Source of the DNA: Cinclus cinclus
Taxonomy: Eukaryota; Chordata; Aves; Passeriformes; Cinclidae
Reading direction: 5' to 3'
DNA: 64,000 bases
Assembly: GCF_963662255.1 (NCBI RefSeq)
Contig: NC_085056.1
Coordinates: 10,172,216 to 10,236,215, forward strand
In this document: positions 40,241 through 51,564 of the stretch, in pieces
How the letters are laid out: every line of letters starts with the position of its first letter
Position numbering within the stretch: position 1 is the first letter of the stretch
The notes under the pieces: model-generated
Seen by the model: only the letters and a program-made list of their open reading frames with translations
Told to the model about the DNA's origin: nothing
Databases searched by the model: none
Position numbers and translations under genes: made by a program

Positions 40241-40415
40241 CCAGGGTTCCATGGAGGGCTCCAGTGTTCCATGGATCCAAACGATCCAGGGTTCCATGGA
40301 GGGCTCCAGTGTTCCATGGATCCAAACGATCCAGGGTTCCATGGAGGGCTCCAGGGTTCCATGGAGGGCTCCAGTGTTCCATGGATCCAAACGATCCAGG
40401 GTTCCATGGAGGGCT
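40241..40415. repeat. Two-unit minisatellite, 20-bp and 25-bp units in the order ABABAABA
   Basis: Unit A (20 bp: shared CCAGKGTTCCATGGA plus GGGCT) and unit B (25 bp: the same 15-bp core plus TCCAAACGAT) alternate as A 40241, B 40261, A 40286, B 40306, A 40331, A 40351, B 40371, A 40396. The total is 175 bp with essentially identical copies. Each unit contains the palindrome TCCATGGA. An A+B pair is 45 bp, so reading frames stay open across it on both strands, giving Gly/Pro/Trp/Met-rich frames that I consider artefacts. Copy identity implies recent expansion. Confidence 0.96.
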
Positions 40416-42209
40416 CGGTGAGTGGGAGGAGTGCTTCCCCCTGTCCTTGCCTGTACTCCAGCAGCTCAAACCCTTTTCCTCACAGGTTAGGAAGGCTCAT
40501 GCAGCCATAACAGGGAGAGAGCATTTCCTTGCCTTGCAACATGGTGCAACCTCTCTGTGGTGGTGCCACATGCATTGTTCTCCACACTGGCTGACATTTA
40601 GCATTAGTGATTTAAACCCTTAGGGAGGCTGGCAGAGAGAGACAAGTGAGATACTCAAACATGCCAACCTAGTCTGATCGAAGTCGAAAGTTATTGTTTG
40701 GTAAATAAACAGATCAAATCCAAGCAATTGGCCTTGAACTGATGCCTCTGTAGATGTTTTTTTAAGCAAACAAATAAAAATTGAAATTAAGATATGGTTC
40801 ATAGGTTTGATTAAATTATTATCTAGTAAATACTTTGTAAATGGAATGTTTGGTGTATGTAACAAAGGTTACATATTGAAGATTAAAGTCCATAGATAAA
40901 GACTAAAGCATCTGTTAGTGCTGCCATTACTGCTCCTGAGCTCCATCTTTGCATCCATCCCAGCAAAGCTTCTCACTACAAAATTGCGTTCTAAGGGAAC
41001 ATTTCAGCTGTGTCCTCTTTGGTGTTCACTTCTTTCAATTGACACAACACTCCTTGGTCAAGCTATTCAGAATTGAACTTTGTCTTAATAGCTATCTAAC
41101 TGCTTTTCATGTTAGGATTATTTCTTTGCAAGCCTGAAAACCCAGGGCTGTGTTAAGACACGTTCCACTGGAGGCATGTCATGACTGTTACTTGCCTGGG
41201 GTTGATTCCTCTGCAGGAGTTTGCCAGGACTGTGATAGGGATTTCATTGTGTGCACTTAAGAACCAGTAATGCCATAAATCCATGAATGGTCTGTTGGAG
41301 GACCATGTCTGGGATCAGAGTTGCCCTAACTGTCTTTTCATTGTAGGCTTCTTCTCAGGTAAAAAAAACTCCTTTATACCTGCTCTGTAGTAGCCTGCTG
41401 GAAAATTTGCTTTGTTGAAAAGCCTGACTAAGTATTCATGCTTCTGGCAAGATAATCAAAACTTCAGGCATCAGGACAAGTGGTGTCATTGTAGAACTTC
41501 CTGCCATAGACTATGGGAATTATTAGGCTGTTCCATTTACCATCAAACCATTTTTTCACATTCCTAAAGACTCCAAAGATGAAGACTTTGTCTTAATCAC
41601 CTTTCATTTTTCCATATGAAAGGTCTAGTATTCTGTCATGGATTGCTCATTAAAATCTTACAATCATGTTACTTACTCAAAATCTTACAAAAACCTGTGT
41701 CATGGTCATATTGACTCATGATTTGTATTCTGGGATGCAATTTGCTGGGATTGGCTCTTATAAGAATCAAACCAAAGGAACAGTTGCTGAGGGAGCTAAT
41801 TAAGTTATTGGGTGACTTATAGTGAGTAACAGATGCCTTCAGATTTCAGGGGTTTTTAAAACAAACCTTTGAATGCTGTGTTTTAGAGGGCCATTGGAGG
41901 GTGATATTTTTTGCCACCTTTTTGCAAGGCAGCTGGAGACAAAGAGCAGAAGTCATCTGCTGAGCACTCGGGAGCAGCCAGGTGCTTGGGGCAGTGAGAT
42001 CCTGGCCTTCCCAAGGACATTGCCAGTGAGGTGACATGGGAATGAGGATTATTGTACCATGAAATTCTGAATGGATTCTATGCTTGAACAACTTACCACA
42101 AAACATACCACCTTGGTATAATCAACATTCACTTTCACACCAGTGCTTGACCTCACCTAAAGTAGGTGAATAAAATAAAGGTAATTTATTTTGACCATGT
42201 TTTTACACT
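40416..42209. other. Noncoding DNA, no gene seen
   Basis: G+C-richer up to about 40620, then AT-rich. A patch at about 41880-42040 is open on the minus strand for 86 codons without a recognisable product. Confidence 0.5.
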
Positions 42210-42400
42210 GACTTACAGTGTGTTAAGTTTCCCTAAATGAAGAAGTACAGTAGTTTTTTATCAATCTCTGTGTTAGGAATATATTATTAATATACAGTGT
42301 ATAATATATATTAACATATATCTATGTTAATATATTGTTAATAACATACACTTTGGGAAATTTAGAGCACAGAGTTCTACTGTCTTAGGTTGTAGTAATA
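42210..42400. other. AT-rich imperfect inverted repeat; possible MITE relic
   Basis: The core pairs ATTAACATA (42310-42318) with TATGTTAAT (42323-42331) across TATC, and imperfect AT pairing continues outward. Farther out, ACAGTAG and CTCTGTG on the left are echoed by CACAGAG and CTACTGT on the right. The symmetry suggests a decayed palindromic DNA transposon, but AT-rich DNA forms such pairings easily. Confidence 0.4.
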
Positions 42401-43928
42401 AGATGTTAACCATATCTATGCTGTTCAAACTATCACACCATAAACTAGAGGGAGACATAGCTGCATGGTTTTAGACTCTTTGCTGTTTCAACAAGAGAAA
42501 AATCTGAAATGAAAACAGTTCTGACAGCCTGGAAACTCGTGCTGTTGTTATTAATGGGCTCTTTGGTAATAGAAGCAGAATTTAGTGTGCCAGATGCACA
42601 ACAGCCACAGAGGGAGGATGCAGGTCTGGGCTTCTAAAGGGGACAGAAAAAGTGCACGGGAGGTTAGTAGCACAATGAAAAAAAACCCACAGCCTAAGAG
42701 CTCAGCTGCTAAAATGAGTGTAATTTAAGTTTTGGTTTTGCTTTTTATGTTAAAAACTGCCTCTACTGCTTTATCTTTTCAGTTTCTCAAAATATATCCA
42801 TCCAACCAGTTCCTATTCTTATTTATCCTTTTGCCTTCCAACTCTACTTACCTTGTGGTTAGCTCTCCTGCCAAGAGCCTTAGACTGTGGGAATTAAAAA
42901 TGGCCTCAGAGTAGCCTGAAATCAAACAGGTCCTTTTGTCTGGAGTGCTTGGAAAGGTAGAGCTGGTTCTTTTGTGATGGAAGTCTCTTGATTCAGGAGT
43001 TCCTCTGGGGATGAAGCTAAAACACAAAATAAGATTTTAAAAAACCCAAACACATCGAACCAAAACCTTTGTCTTAAAACTGTGCAGACTTAAGTGAATG
43101 AATGAGTAAGAAGTTTAGTTTTCAGAGTCAATACTCTAATAATAATGTTAGGAGGTTTGCTGTTGTAGCAAAAATATGGTGGTGTCCTGACATTGTGTAT
43201 GTTTAAAAGCAAGTGTTTACTTTTAACTGTCATTTCCCCGTTCTATAAAGGGGAATGCCAGTGCTTTGTACTCACTGCAAGCCATGCAAAGAGAAACAAA
43301 AAGGTCTAGTCATTAGAACAAGTAGAGACAGTTTCACTTTGCAGTGTTTATTGCAGCTTTCTTTTTTCTTATTTTCTTTCTTCCCCTTGCTCTTTGATGA
43401 GTCCCAGTGGGGACAGCAGACCATTTGCTGCCTGTAGTCTTGGCCAAGGACAAAAGGAGTGAATATTATAGTGCAGTTGCTTGTGTGCCCACCTCTTCTG
43501 CTTGTAACCAGGTTCATCACTTCTCTCTACTGAGGGGTTTCCTCCAGTGTAGACTAGTTATCAGCATGAATAAGGGATGCTTATTCCAACCTAGTTGCAG
43601 ATTCACATCTTGCTGCTAGCTGATCCACCCTTTCATTATATTTTTTCCTTTTTCTTATTTTTTCTTTTCCTTTTTTTTTTTTAATACTTAATACTATCAA
43701 AGCATGAGCAGCTGTTATACTCAGCCTTGTCTCAGGTAAAGGCAAACCTTCCACATGTTACTGTCTAATTATAGCAACCTCATCACTAACACACAGCAGT
43801 CACTGCCATGTTGCTCCTACCACATAGGAGCATTTATCCCACAGAACTTAGTTTGAGAATTTACCATAATAAACCACCTAGATATAATTGCATTTTTACT
43901 TCTGCAAAGATGGTCAAAATCAGAATGT
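42401..43928. other. Noncoding DNA, no gene seen
   Basis: Contains the pyrimidine-rich tract listed separately. Several short frames near 43255-43619 are unrecognisable. Confidence 0.5.
43630..43682. repeat. T-rich pyrimidine tract
   Basis: Mostly T with some C, ending in a run of 12 T (43671-43682). Low-complexity DNA; no retroposon body is evident. Confidence 0.85.
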
Positions 43929-44009
43929 AATTGAGCACCTAAAGCTTGGCACATGATGTGATTACAGTCCAGTAAGTGTTATTACCTTCATTTTATAATT
44001 TGGAAATGG
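43929..44009 (-). repeat. Possible MIR-type SINE fragment (3' part)
   Basis: Read on the plus strand, the order 'attgagcacct', 'ggcac', 'gttattaccttcattttat', 'ggaaatgg' follows the reverse complement of the mammalian-wide interspersed repeat 3' half. The match is diverged and was made from memory. MIRs are known at low copy in birds. Confidence 0.38.
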
Positions 44010-44343
44010 AAAAATGGTGCATCTATCCCAACTTTAGCCTCCTGCATCACCACACTCACAAAACTAGTCTTCCTCATGTGTTGTAATGTTTTGTTGCTAT
44101 GTCAGACACCCTGACTATGCTGCTAGTTTGTGCCAGTTGTCTGAGACACTGTCTCTTGGCTTCTCTTCTCTCCAGAATTGTTTCTTTTGGCAATGGAGAA
44201 GAGAGATGGAGCTGCAGTGGGTCAAAGAGCTGGGAATATGAATTGCTGACCTGCCAAGGCAGGAGGCAAGAAGGAAGAAAACAGTAGGTCTTCTTGGAGA
44301 TCAGCAGATACTGCGGGGCTGAAGCAGACAGGGTCCAGTCTCC

Positions 44344-44406
44344 AGAGAAGCTAACAAAAAGAGGTGATAGCAGAGAAGCTAACAAAAAGAGGTGATAGCA
44401 GAGAAG
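44344..44406. repeat. Exact tandem duplication, 28-bp unit
   Basis: Two identical 28-bp copies (44344-44371 and 44372-44399) are followed by the first seven bases of a third. The unit begins AGAGAAGCTAAC and ends GGTGATAGC. No mismatch is visible, so it is a recent replication-slippage event or an assembly feature. Confidence 0.95.
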
Positions 44407-44451
44407 GCCAGTGGTTCTGGAAGGGAGATGATGGCAGTTGTCAGCATGGAC

Positions 44452-44518
44452 AAGACCTGAGTGATTTGCCTGAAGTGGTGCAACAGCTTCATGGCAAAGA
44501 GGATTGAACCTATTTCTG
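44452..44518 (-). repeat. Probable MIR-type SINE fragment (tRNA-derived and core part)
   Basis: The plus strand reads 'gtgatttgcc', 'agctt', 'atggcaaag', 'ggattgaacc' in the order of the reversed MIR core and tRNA-like head. On the minus strand 44501-44510 gives GGTTCAATCC, a good polymerase III B-box. The A-box region is not clear, so it is a fossil rather than an active gene. A 156-codon minus-strand frame covering it (44074-44544) is spurious. Confidence 0.5.
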
Positions 44519-45349
44519 AAGTGTGCAGTGGCATGCTGGCACAATCATTTGTGTGTGTATTTGTGCAGCACATCTAAACTTTGTGCTGCTAAAAATCCCA
44601 TTTAACTTGATTAAATGAGCATGTGTTCTTCAATTTTAGAACCAAGTGGGTCAGGCGGATGACTTAAGGCTGGAGATGAAGCATATTTTTCAGGGTATCT
44701 TTAGCACAGGAAAATTTCAGTTTGTGTTAATAATGATTTCAGCCACATGGGCAATGGAACATTCTTTTACTAGAAAGGAAAGTCACCTTTATTTTGTGAA
44801 GGGGCTCAGTTGATCTGTGGCACAGTGGATCACAAAAACTCACAGCCTACCTTGGGAACATTAGGATCTTTCAAGGTAAGACAAGCGGTTCCACAGACAC
44901 TGACAGGAGCAGCACTGACAATAGTCAGGACTTTGGTTAATAATCAAATCTTGCACTCAGGCTTTTGTAGACTTTAACTCAGTGACGATCTCTCTGGGAC
45001 TCTGGGTGATGGAGGAGTGCTGGGGCTACGGAACAAAACATTGTAGATGAACATTACTCTGTTCTTCATGGGACAACTTTCTTATGTGTTCATTTGCATT
45101 TAAAATTGGAGTTGAAAATAAGGCTTTTAGAAACTTTTAATTTGTATTTAATTATGAGAATTTAACTTCAGGGTCTCTATCTGATTTTAAAGAATAATTA
45201 AAATTAAGTATGGCTGGAGTGATTTTTCACAGTTTTTCTGCCTGTCCTTTAGGACTTAAAGTAACAGTAAATTATTTGTGGCTGGGGGTGATCTATATGT
45301 AAATTCCATTAAGAATGGAATTTTGTTATAGAGAAATTCAGATTATGAA
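44519..45349. other. Noncoding DNA, no gene seen
   Basis: AT-rich, with no open frame above about 60 codons outside the SINE area and no named repeat. Confidence 0.5.
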
Positions 45350-45700
45350 AATGACATTGCTGCCTTGAACGTCAGTAGCTAATAAATGCATTGGTTGTTA
45401 CCATTACTTCTCCTAATGTCCTCAATTAAAATGATTTAAAATAGTACAATAGATAAGCAAGATCAATTAATTTTATAAGATGATCAAAGGAATGTAGTTC
45501 TGCATTGTAAACGCTCTAATGTGATAATGGCTTTATCAGGCGGGAAAATAATTTGAAGTAGCTTAAACCTTATTCATTTTAGCTCAAGGGGCTTTTATTT
45601 GTAGTTAATCAAATGGTCTTTTGTATTTGCTAAGGTAGAATTTTCAGATTCTGTGCATTAATTTTACAGAGTACATTTTCATACTTTTTTGAAAGTAGCC
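45350..45700. promoter_or_regulatory. Candidate conserved noncoding element with TCF/LEF-like site
   Basis: A repeat-free stretch with TCAATTAATTT near 45463, a TCF/LEF-like ATCAAAGG at 45483-45490 and TTAATCAAATGG near 45605. It has no open frame over 60 codons. It has one of the strongest enhancer-like textures in the window, but conservation was not tested. Confidence 0.3.
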
Positions 45701-46396
45701 AAAATAATTCTCAAAGGGTTGTGATTACAGGATCTCTTATAATCAAAGAGAACTTGATTATATTGATGTTCTAAGTAGGATTGGGTTGTTGGGTTGTTTG
45801 CATTTGCAGTTTTGGAGAAGGTTATTTTTAGATTTTTAGGTTGCTTTGTGCATTGACATTTGTTTTACCAAGCTGTATGGTCTAACTTCCCTGTGAAATT
45901 CCACATAAAAGGTTAATTATATGGATGATTTTTTTTTTCTTTTGTGTTTGGTGTTTAATGTTAAGTCTGTAGATTTGGTAATTAAATATCTGAATTACAT
46001 GATGAGAATACATTTGTGGATGACACATCTAAGAGTGGCTTTGAAAACGTGGGTGAGGGAAGTGTCATGTTGGTCAACCTAAGGGGGAGAGAGGGTCACA
46101 ATTCTCCATCCTTTCTTAATGAGCATCTGTTTGCCATTAGTCAAATGACTTTCTCCTCACTGTGCCTCATGCTACATACTTAAAAACTTTTTGACTAAAA
46201 GAAAGTGCATGAGAGATTATCTAAGGTACCAAGAAACCCTTGTAGGTGACAACAGGCAGTGGTCATCTTGCTGTGTTTGGGTACTGTGGAGTCTTGCCTC
46301 ATAGACATTTTGTTGAGAAGCGTCCAGTGGAAATGTTTTGGCTGCTCTGTATAATAGTAATCATTGATATTGCATCAACTCTTCCTCTAGATTTCA
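45701..46396. other. Noncoding DNA, no gene seen
   Basis: AT-rich up to about 46200. A 65-codon frame at 46246-46443 runs into the CR1 and is not a gene. The CR1 may extend somewhat left of its called start, but I cannot see the match. Confidence 0.5.
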
Positions 46397-46584
46397 TCAA
46401 GGCTGGCCAGGCATTGGAACAGGCTGCCCAGGGAAGTGGTTAAGTTACCAGTCTCTGGAAGTATTTAAAAGACATAAAAAGTGGGCACTTAAGGACATAG
46501 TTTAGTGGTGGAACTGGGAGTGCTGTGCTAGTGGTTAGACTCAACAATATCAAAGGCCTTTTCTAACCTGAACAAATGTATGAT
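46397..46584 (+). mobile_element. CR1 LINE, 5'-truncated, 3' end only
   Basis: The order 'cattggaacaggctgccc', 'agggaagtggtt', 'ctggaagtatttaaaag', 'ggacatagtttagtggtgg', 'ttctaacctgaac' and a closing 'tatgat' follows the 3' end of avian CR1 in plus orientation. Only the 3' non-coding part is present, as usual for CR1, which is nearly always 5'-truncated. No reverse transcriptase or endonuclease sequence is seen. Scattered substitutions mark it as an old, inactive copy. This is the best evidence that the host is a bird or close relative. Confidence 0.9.
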
Positions 46585-48416
46585 CTTTCTAGTACCTGAT
46601 CTGAAGATCCTAGAGGGGAGAAAATCAGGTCTACATCATGGAGATGTTACTTCCTCCTCATGGGATAGAAAAAACATCTGAGGAGAAAGGGAGCCAGCCT
46701 ACTCTGCTGTCTGTTAGAGAATGTGTTTTAGTTTAATAACTTACAGTTCAGAATCCTGAATGCATGGGCTGTGCTTGGATGTGTGTCATATTTTTCAGTT
46801 ATCTAAATGAGTTTTGTGCATGTTTAGCTGTCCTCTCTGTAGAAAGAGAAATAGGAAATGCTGGTGGGGAAAGAACAGATCAGATGATGCAGTAAAGTTA
46901 TTGCACAGAGGTAAAACAGGGCAGAAGGAAACGTGGGATTGAGAATGAGGGGCAGTGGTGTGGGACAAGGAGGATGGATAGGAGGTTTATCTTCAGTGCA
47001 TGGTGCTAGGAAAGAGACAGGAGAGTAACAGAGATGGTGTGGAATGAGAAAAGGAAGACAAGGGGAGCACAGTCTGTTGATCTGCACCTAAAGCCCTGGC
47101 AGGGGGGACATAAAGAAAAGGTGTATTGACATAGCTGCAAGAAACAGAAGTAATAACTGGTGTTACACAGATGCATTCTACTGTGAAAACAAAAAAATGT
47201 GCAATCTAAAAAAATACTTTTCAATCTTAGATTCACTTCTAAATTGCAATAGATGTAAAAGACCTTTATCTATAGAAGTTGAATAATTATATTGAAAGGA
47301 GCTTTTCCTAAAATCAAGGACAGAGCCAAAAATAAAATCCATATTTCAAAATTTCAAGATGAGGAGACAGAAAAAGTATGAAAGCCTTAGCATGATGTAA
47401 TCCTCTCCTCTAATTTTCAAGTTCTGCTTGAACCTCAGATTGGATTCTTGTCCCAACTCCCTTCATTGGCAGCTGTTTCAGGATCTCACCACTTTGCTGG
47501 TTAATGACCTTTTTCTAATTTCCAATTTCCTGGTATTTCTAGTTGCTGATTGGTACTTGGTTCTCTCAATTAAGTGATTCTTTTTCCTCCCTAGAGCCTA
47601 ATTTCTTTCACACCTCTATCCCCACTAGTATTTACAGATGTTATCCACCCTGCTTTGTTTTGGTAGGCTATAGAAGGAGAACGTTGTTCTTCTCTGGCTT
47701 GGGGCTTTTTCCTTGATCTTCCTCAGCTGTTGTAGTTAGAGCCCATTTCTGCAGCAGGTGAGTGACTCAGTGATGATAGAGTTGCCATGCCCCGTACATT
47801 GAGATCTGTACTGTGCTGTCTGTGTGAGAGGTACCTTTCTTTATACAGTGTAGAATCATGTTTGCAATCTAAATCTTCTGCTGCTTTGTCTTCCACTTTA
47901 ATGTGGTTACCAGGAATGCTTATGCAAGCTATGATGTACACGTACATCACAAAAGCCTAATAAGACTACGTTCTTAATTTTTTAATAATAACAATTAGAT
48001 ACAACAGCTATAGTTGCTTTCTAAACAAAAGCAAAGAGTTGTTGGTGTAATGTACCCTAACAGGGTGTACATATGTTCCATCCTCACTTATTCTCTTAGG
48101 CCTCTCAGCTCAACCAAGTCCTTGAACTCTGAAACTTCGCATCCTCCTTCTTCTACCAGACTGGGAAATGGATCAGCCCATCCCTTCTCCTTACCTGCAG
48201 TTTTTGCAGGCCTCTAGCAGAGCCAGTTGGAGGGGAAGGGAGGATCCAGTATGGACAGGTGGGGAACGTGCCCATTGTTGCAGCACAGAAAGTATACAAG
48301 TCTTGAGGAATGAGATAGTTAGGATTTGAGCTCCCAGTCTGTTGAAAGAGAAAATTCTTGTTTTTCCAATTGCTCCCCAAGACATTACTATAACTATCTG
48401 CCACTTAAAGAAAACA
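46585..48416. other. Noncoding DNA, no gene seen
   Basis: A purine-rich patch lies at about 46830-47120 (pyrimidine-rich on the minus strand). A stretch at about 47400-47640 has a faint resemblance to reversed CR1 that I did not accept. No exon or RNA gene was seen. Confidence 0.5.
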
Positions 48417-48448
48417 TACACACACAAACACACACACACACACACACA
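48417..48448. repeat. (CA)n microsatellite
   Basis: About 15 CA units with one A interruption near 48427. A likely length-variable marker. Confidence 0.95.
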
Positions 48449-48490
48449 AAAGTACTTACATGGGAAAAAGATGAATCTGCATTTTTAAGC

Positions 48491-48510
48491 AGACACACAC
48501 ACACATATAT
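48491..48510. repeat. Short (AC)n(AT)n repeat
   Basis: About seven AC units pass into three AT units. It lies close to the longer CA repeat and may share its origin. Confidence 0.85.
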
Positions 48511-48589
48511 GGCAAATAAAACAGTTCAAGAAACATACTTGTTAATATCACATTATCATAATCATTTCAAGCTGCCTGACAAATTATCT

Positions 48590-48880
48590 TCATAACCTGG
48601 CCCAGCCTGTATTAAAATTTGGATCAAGAGGAGGAGGTATTGCATTGAAATTGTTGTTTGCTATGTGTGCTTGCATCCAGATGTAGCCCTCTAATACAAT
48701 GGCCAAATGAAATAAGCTTGGGTCAGTCACACAGCTCCAGTGAGTGTTTGAGCTGAAATACTGCACTTCATCTACAGTGTAATTCCATTTGTGCTATTAC
48801 ATAATTAAATTGAGACTTGAATCGTGTGTTTTAAAAGATTATGTGACCATATGCAGCTTGAACAAGGGCCAACTTTTGAA
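48590..48880. promoter_or_regulatory. Candidate conserved noncoding element
   Basis: A repeat-free stretch with TAATTA at 48802-48807 and an E-box CATATG at 48848-48853, and no notable open frame. The phrase 'acagtgtaattccatttg' near 48774 could be a trace of an old repeat. Enhancer-like texture only. Confidence 0.27.
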
Positions 48881-50379
48881 ATAGTGCTCTTTCTACCATG
48901 TCTTTCTCTTATATTTGTTGAAGGTTGGTTTATTTGTTAAGGGGTATTTTTAGGGACTTAAGAATTTGGGGGGGGGGTTGTTGTTATTTGGGTTTTTTTG
49001 TGAGTTTTTGTTTGTTTTTAGGGGTGTGTCTTTTGGTTTTGGCTCTGTTTTTTTTTAATCAGGAATGAATGCTGCCAGCATTTAATGAATTGGTGTGATC
49101 TAAGCTTGGAATACTTCTTCATATAATTCAAAATCACCTTTGGGAAAGGAAAGGTGAAAAAAACAAAACCCCAAACAAACAAAAAAAACCTAACAACCCT
49201 GTGAAGCCCCAAATGTGTAAAGCATGAAATAATGACACTCCCACTCATACGGGAATGTAAACTAAAACTGCAGAATGTGCTTTTATCAAATCATACTGTT
49301 AATTAGGTTTTAGGAGAATGCTTTATAGTCAAGGTTTTGTTGAATAATTTAATTATGAAACAGTACACCTGATTTTCAAACTAAGCCAAATGATACTGCC
49401 TGAGATAATCAGCGTGAACAACTGAGTTTTACATACTCCTGTGAAGTCAATGTTTTTGGGGAAAAAAAGAAACAATCCCCTCAAACAAAACTAAAACTTT
49501 TTTTTGTTTTGTTTTTTTGTTTACAAATAACTTTGCCTTACAAACTTACTTTTAACCAGGTGAGTCTCTATTCCCAGGCATGATTAAAGGGTAATGGAGT
49601 TTGTGTCATGACTCGAAGGCAAATAATCAGGTGGTTGAAGTTTAATCAATACTGTTTTTTCCTAAAAAGACAATATCCCTAATAAACCAAAATTCAGTAC
49701 TAAAATACTTGCAAAGAATAGTACAAGGCCATATGTATTTTTAGTTCACCTGTCCTTTCTCAAAAAAAGTCTTCTAACTTAAAAAGTTTGGTTATTCCTA
49801 AAATTCCATTCTGTTCTGGTTCAGTTGTTGATTTTTGTGTTGTTTCTCCTAAATATGGAACAATATTTTTTTAAAAAGTCCAATTATAGTTTCATTAATC
49901 CTTCCAATATTTCTCTTTTGTGTATAGGATAGTTGTAAGCCTCTTATAACCTGATGCAGTTGAGTTGCACTCTAGGTTATTCCAAAAGTTTCATAGCTGT
50001 ATTTTCAACACTTTTCCACCATATTAAATACACAAAACCATCACATTTTTCCATGCTTTGCTTGAGCTAGTTAGATTTCAGAGGTTTATCTAGTCATTAT
50101 TGGTCTTTAAATATAGTCATCATCATAAATGCCCCTCTGTTTCCGTTTGCTCTGCAGAGGTCAAAAGATGAGGTTGGTTTATGAGCTTATTCTGCCATGT
50201 GTCACTATCGGCAGCACAATAGAACAGCAGGATGGAGAGGCAGCTCTCACCTCTCCATTTATTACTCTTGTCAACTTGGAAAGGATTTTTTACCTTGTGA
50301 AAGGCCCATCAGCAATGAATCAGTGAAGTGAAGACGACAGTTGATTTGTGAATTCAGATTATATAAAGTGACTAGGCTT
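48881..50379. other. Noncoding DNA with low-complexity patches
   Basis: A run of ten G at 48968-48977 is followed by T/G-rich sequence to about 49050, and an A-rich stretch lies at about 49155-49190. A-rich DNA near 49482 and a T/G tract at about 49498-49522 could pair as a weak hairpin. No gene was seen. Confidence 0.55.
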
Positions 50380-50730
50380 CAGTGGACTGTGTAGATAAAG
50401 CAACTGTCATGATAAGGTGGCATGTGCAATTCCACAAAACCAAATTTATTGCACATTTAAGGAAATCATCCTATTTTAAAATGCCATAAATTTGAAATTG
50501 AATATAAGTTATACCCTTGAATTTTGATTTATATTTTGAATATTTTTAATGTGATGCTAAGTAGCATAAATTTAATTCTAGGAGTTTATGCATTCCTTAT
50601 TTAAGGGTCATTTTGACTTTTCTTCTGAATATGTTATCACATTCGTGATATTTTATTCCAAGCAGAAAAATCACTTTATTTGATATTTAAACTTAATAAA
50701 CATCAGCAAAGATCAAACTATGATGGCTAG
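50380..50730. promoter_or_regulatory. Candidate conserved noncoding element
   Basis: Strongly AT-rich but non-repetitive, with no open frame of note. It has the look of an AT-rich vertebrate conserved element. The lowest confidence of this class. Confidence 0.18.
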
Positions 50731-51564
50731 AAAAAGGCAAAGTTTATGGAGAAAAGACAGAGGCCTCAATTTTCCTCCTATAGACCCAAACACACACCTA
50801 TTAGTAGCAAACGCTGTGTTTGTGTCAATATGGGTTTACAGATCATTAGTGATATAAATGTCTCTCAGGTGTTTAACAGATGCAAGTGGATAATTTCATG
50901 GCCTCACAGCACTCATTCATTTGACCTTTTCTGCAGTGTCGATCCTTAGCACTTGTTAGGCTTTGCTTACAACTGCAGATTCCTTCAGCACTCCCAGTTT
51001 CTGGACTCTGTTGGGATTTGGGAGTGCATCTCATGCACCTAATCATGGGGTTTTTAGTGGTGTTGTGAAACTCCAGAGGTTTTGTAGAACAGTGTTTTGA
51101 TTGGGGTGGAATGTCCATATGGGCTCATGCAGTCTGATGCCACATAAAGGGGAAAAGGTCCTGGCACAAGACATGAGAAAATATTGCAAACAACTGCCCT
51201 CTTCTTGTGGATATACAAAGTACTGTGGAATATCCATTACCCTTTTTAAGAGCTGCCAAATGCTAAAGGATTAGGCAAGGAATAAGCAGTCTTTTCAAAA
51301 TATTTCATGACAGCTTTACATAATAAAGAGTTTTATGTTTTGAACGTAACACCTGCTGGACTGGCTCAGATTTGGATGGTCCCTCTGACATTGGTGTGCA
51401 CCAGATGCTCACAAAAAGGTGCAAAGAAACAGACAGCTATGGAAAAAGTGTCAATTGGGGATTTTTTTTTCCCCCTAAACCAATACATCTAACAATTGGC
51501 TTAGGCCCTCAACTCTGAGTTTTAGTGTCACTTATAAATGTCTTTTTCCTTTCTGGTCTAACTG
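50731..51564. other. Noncoding DNA, no gene seen
   Basis: Short frames of 60-80 codons on both strands, none recognisable. No repeat was identified until the LINE relic that follows. Confidence 0.5.

Noticed and set aside
39968..40623. Several overlapping frames of 70-140 codons on both strands rich in Gly, Pro, Trp and Met
   Set aside because: They come from the 45-bp periodicity of the minisatellite, which keeps frames open on both strands. Coding in several overlapping phases at once is not credible.
44074..44544. 156-codon minus-strand frame, among the longest in the window
   Set aside because: It crosses an exact tandem duplication and a probable SINE fragment and resembles no protein family.
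47400..47640. Possible minus-strand CR1 fragment, from words such as 'ctcaccac' and 'ttctaatttccaa'
   Set aside because: The order and spacing do not follow CR1 well enough. A repeat-library search would settle it.
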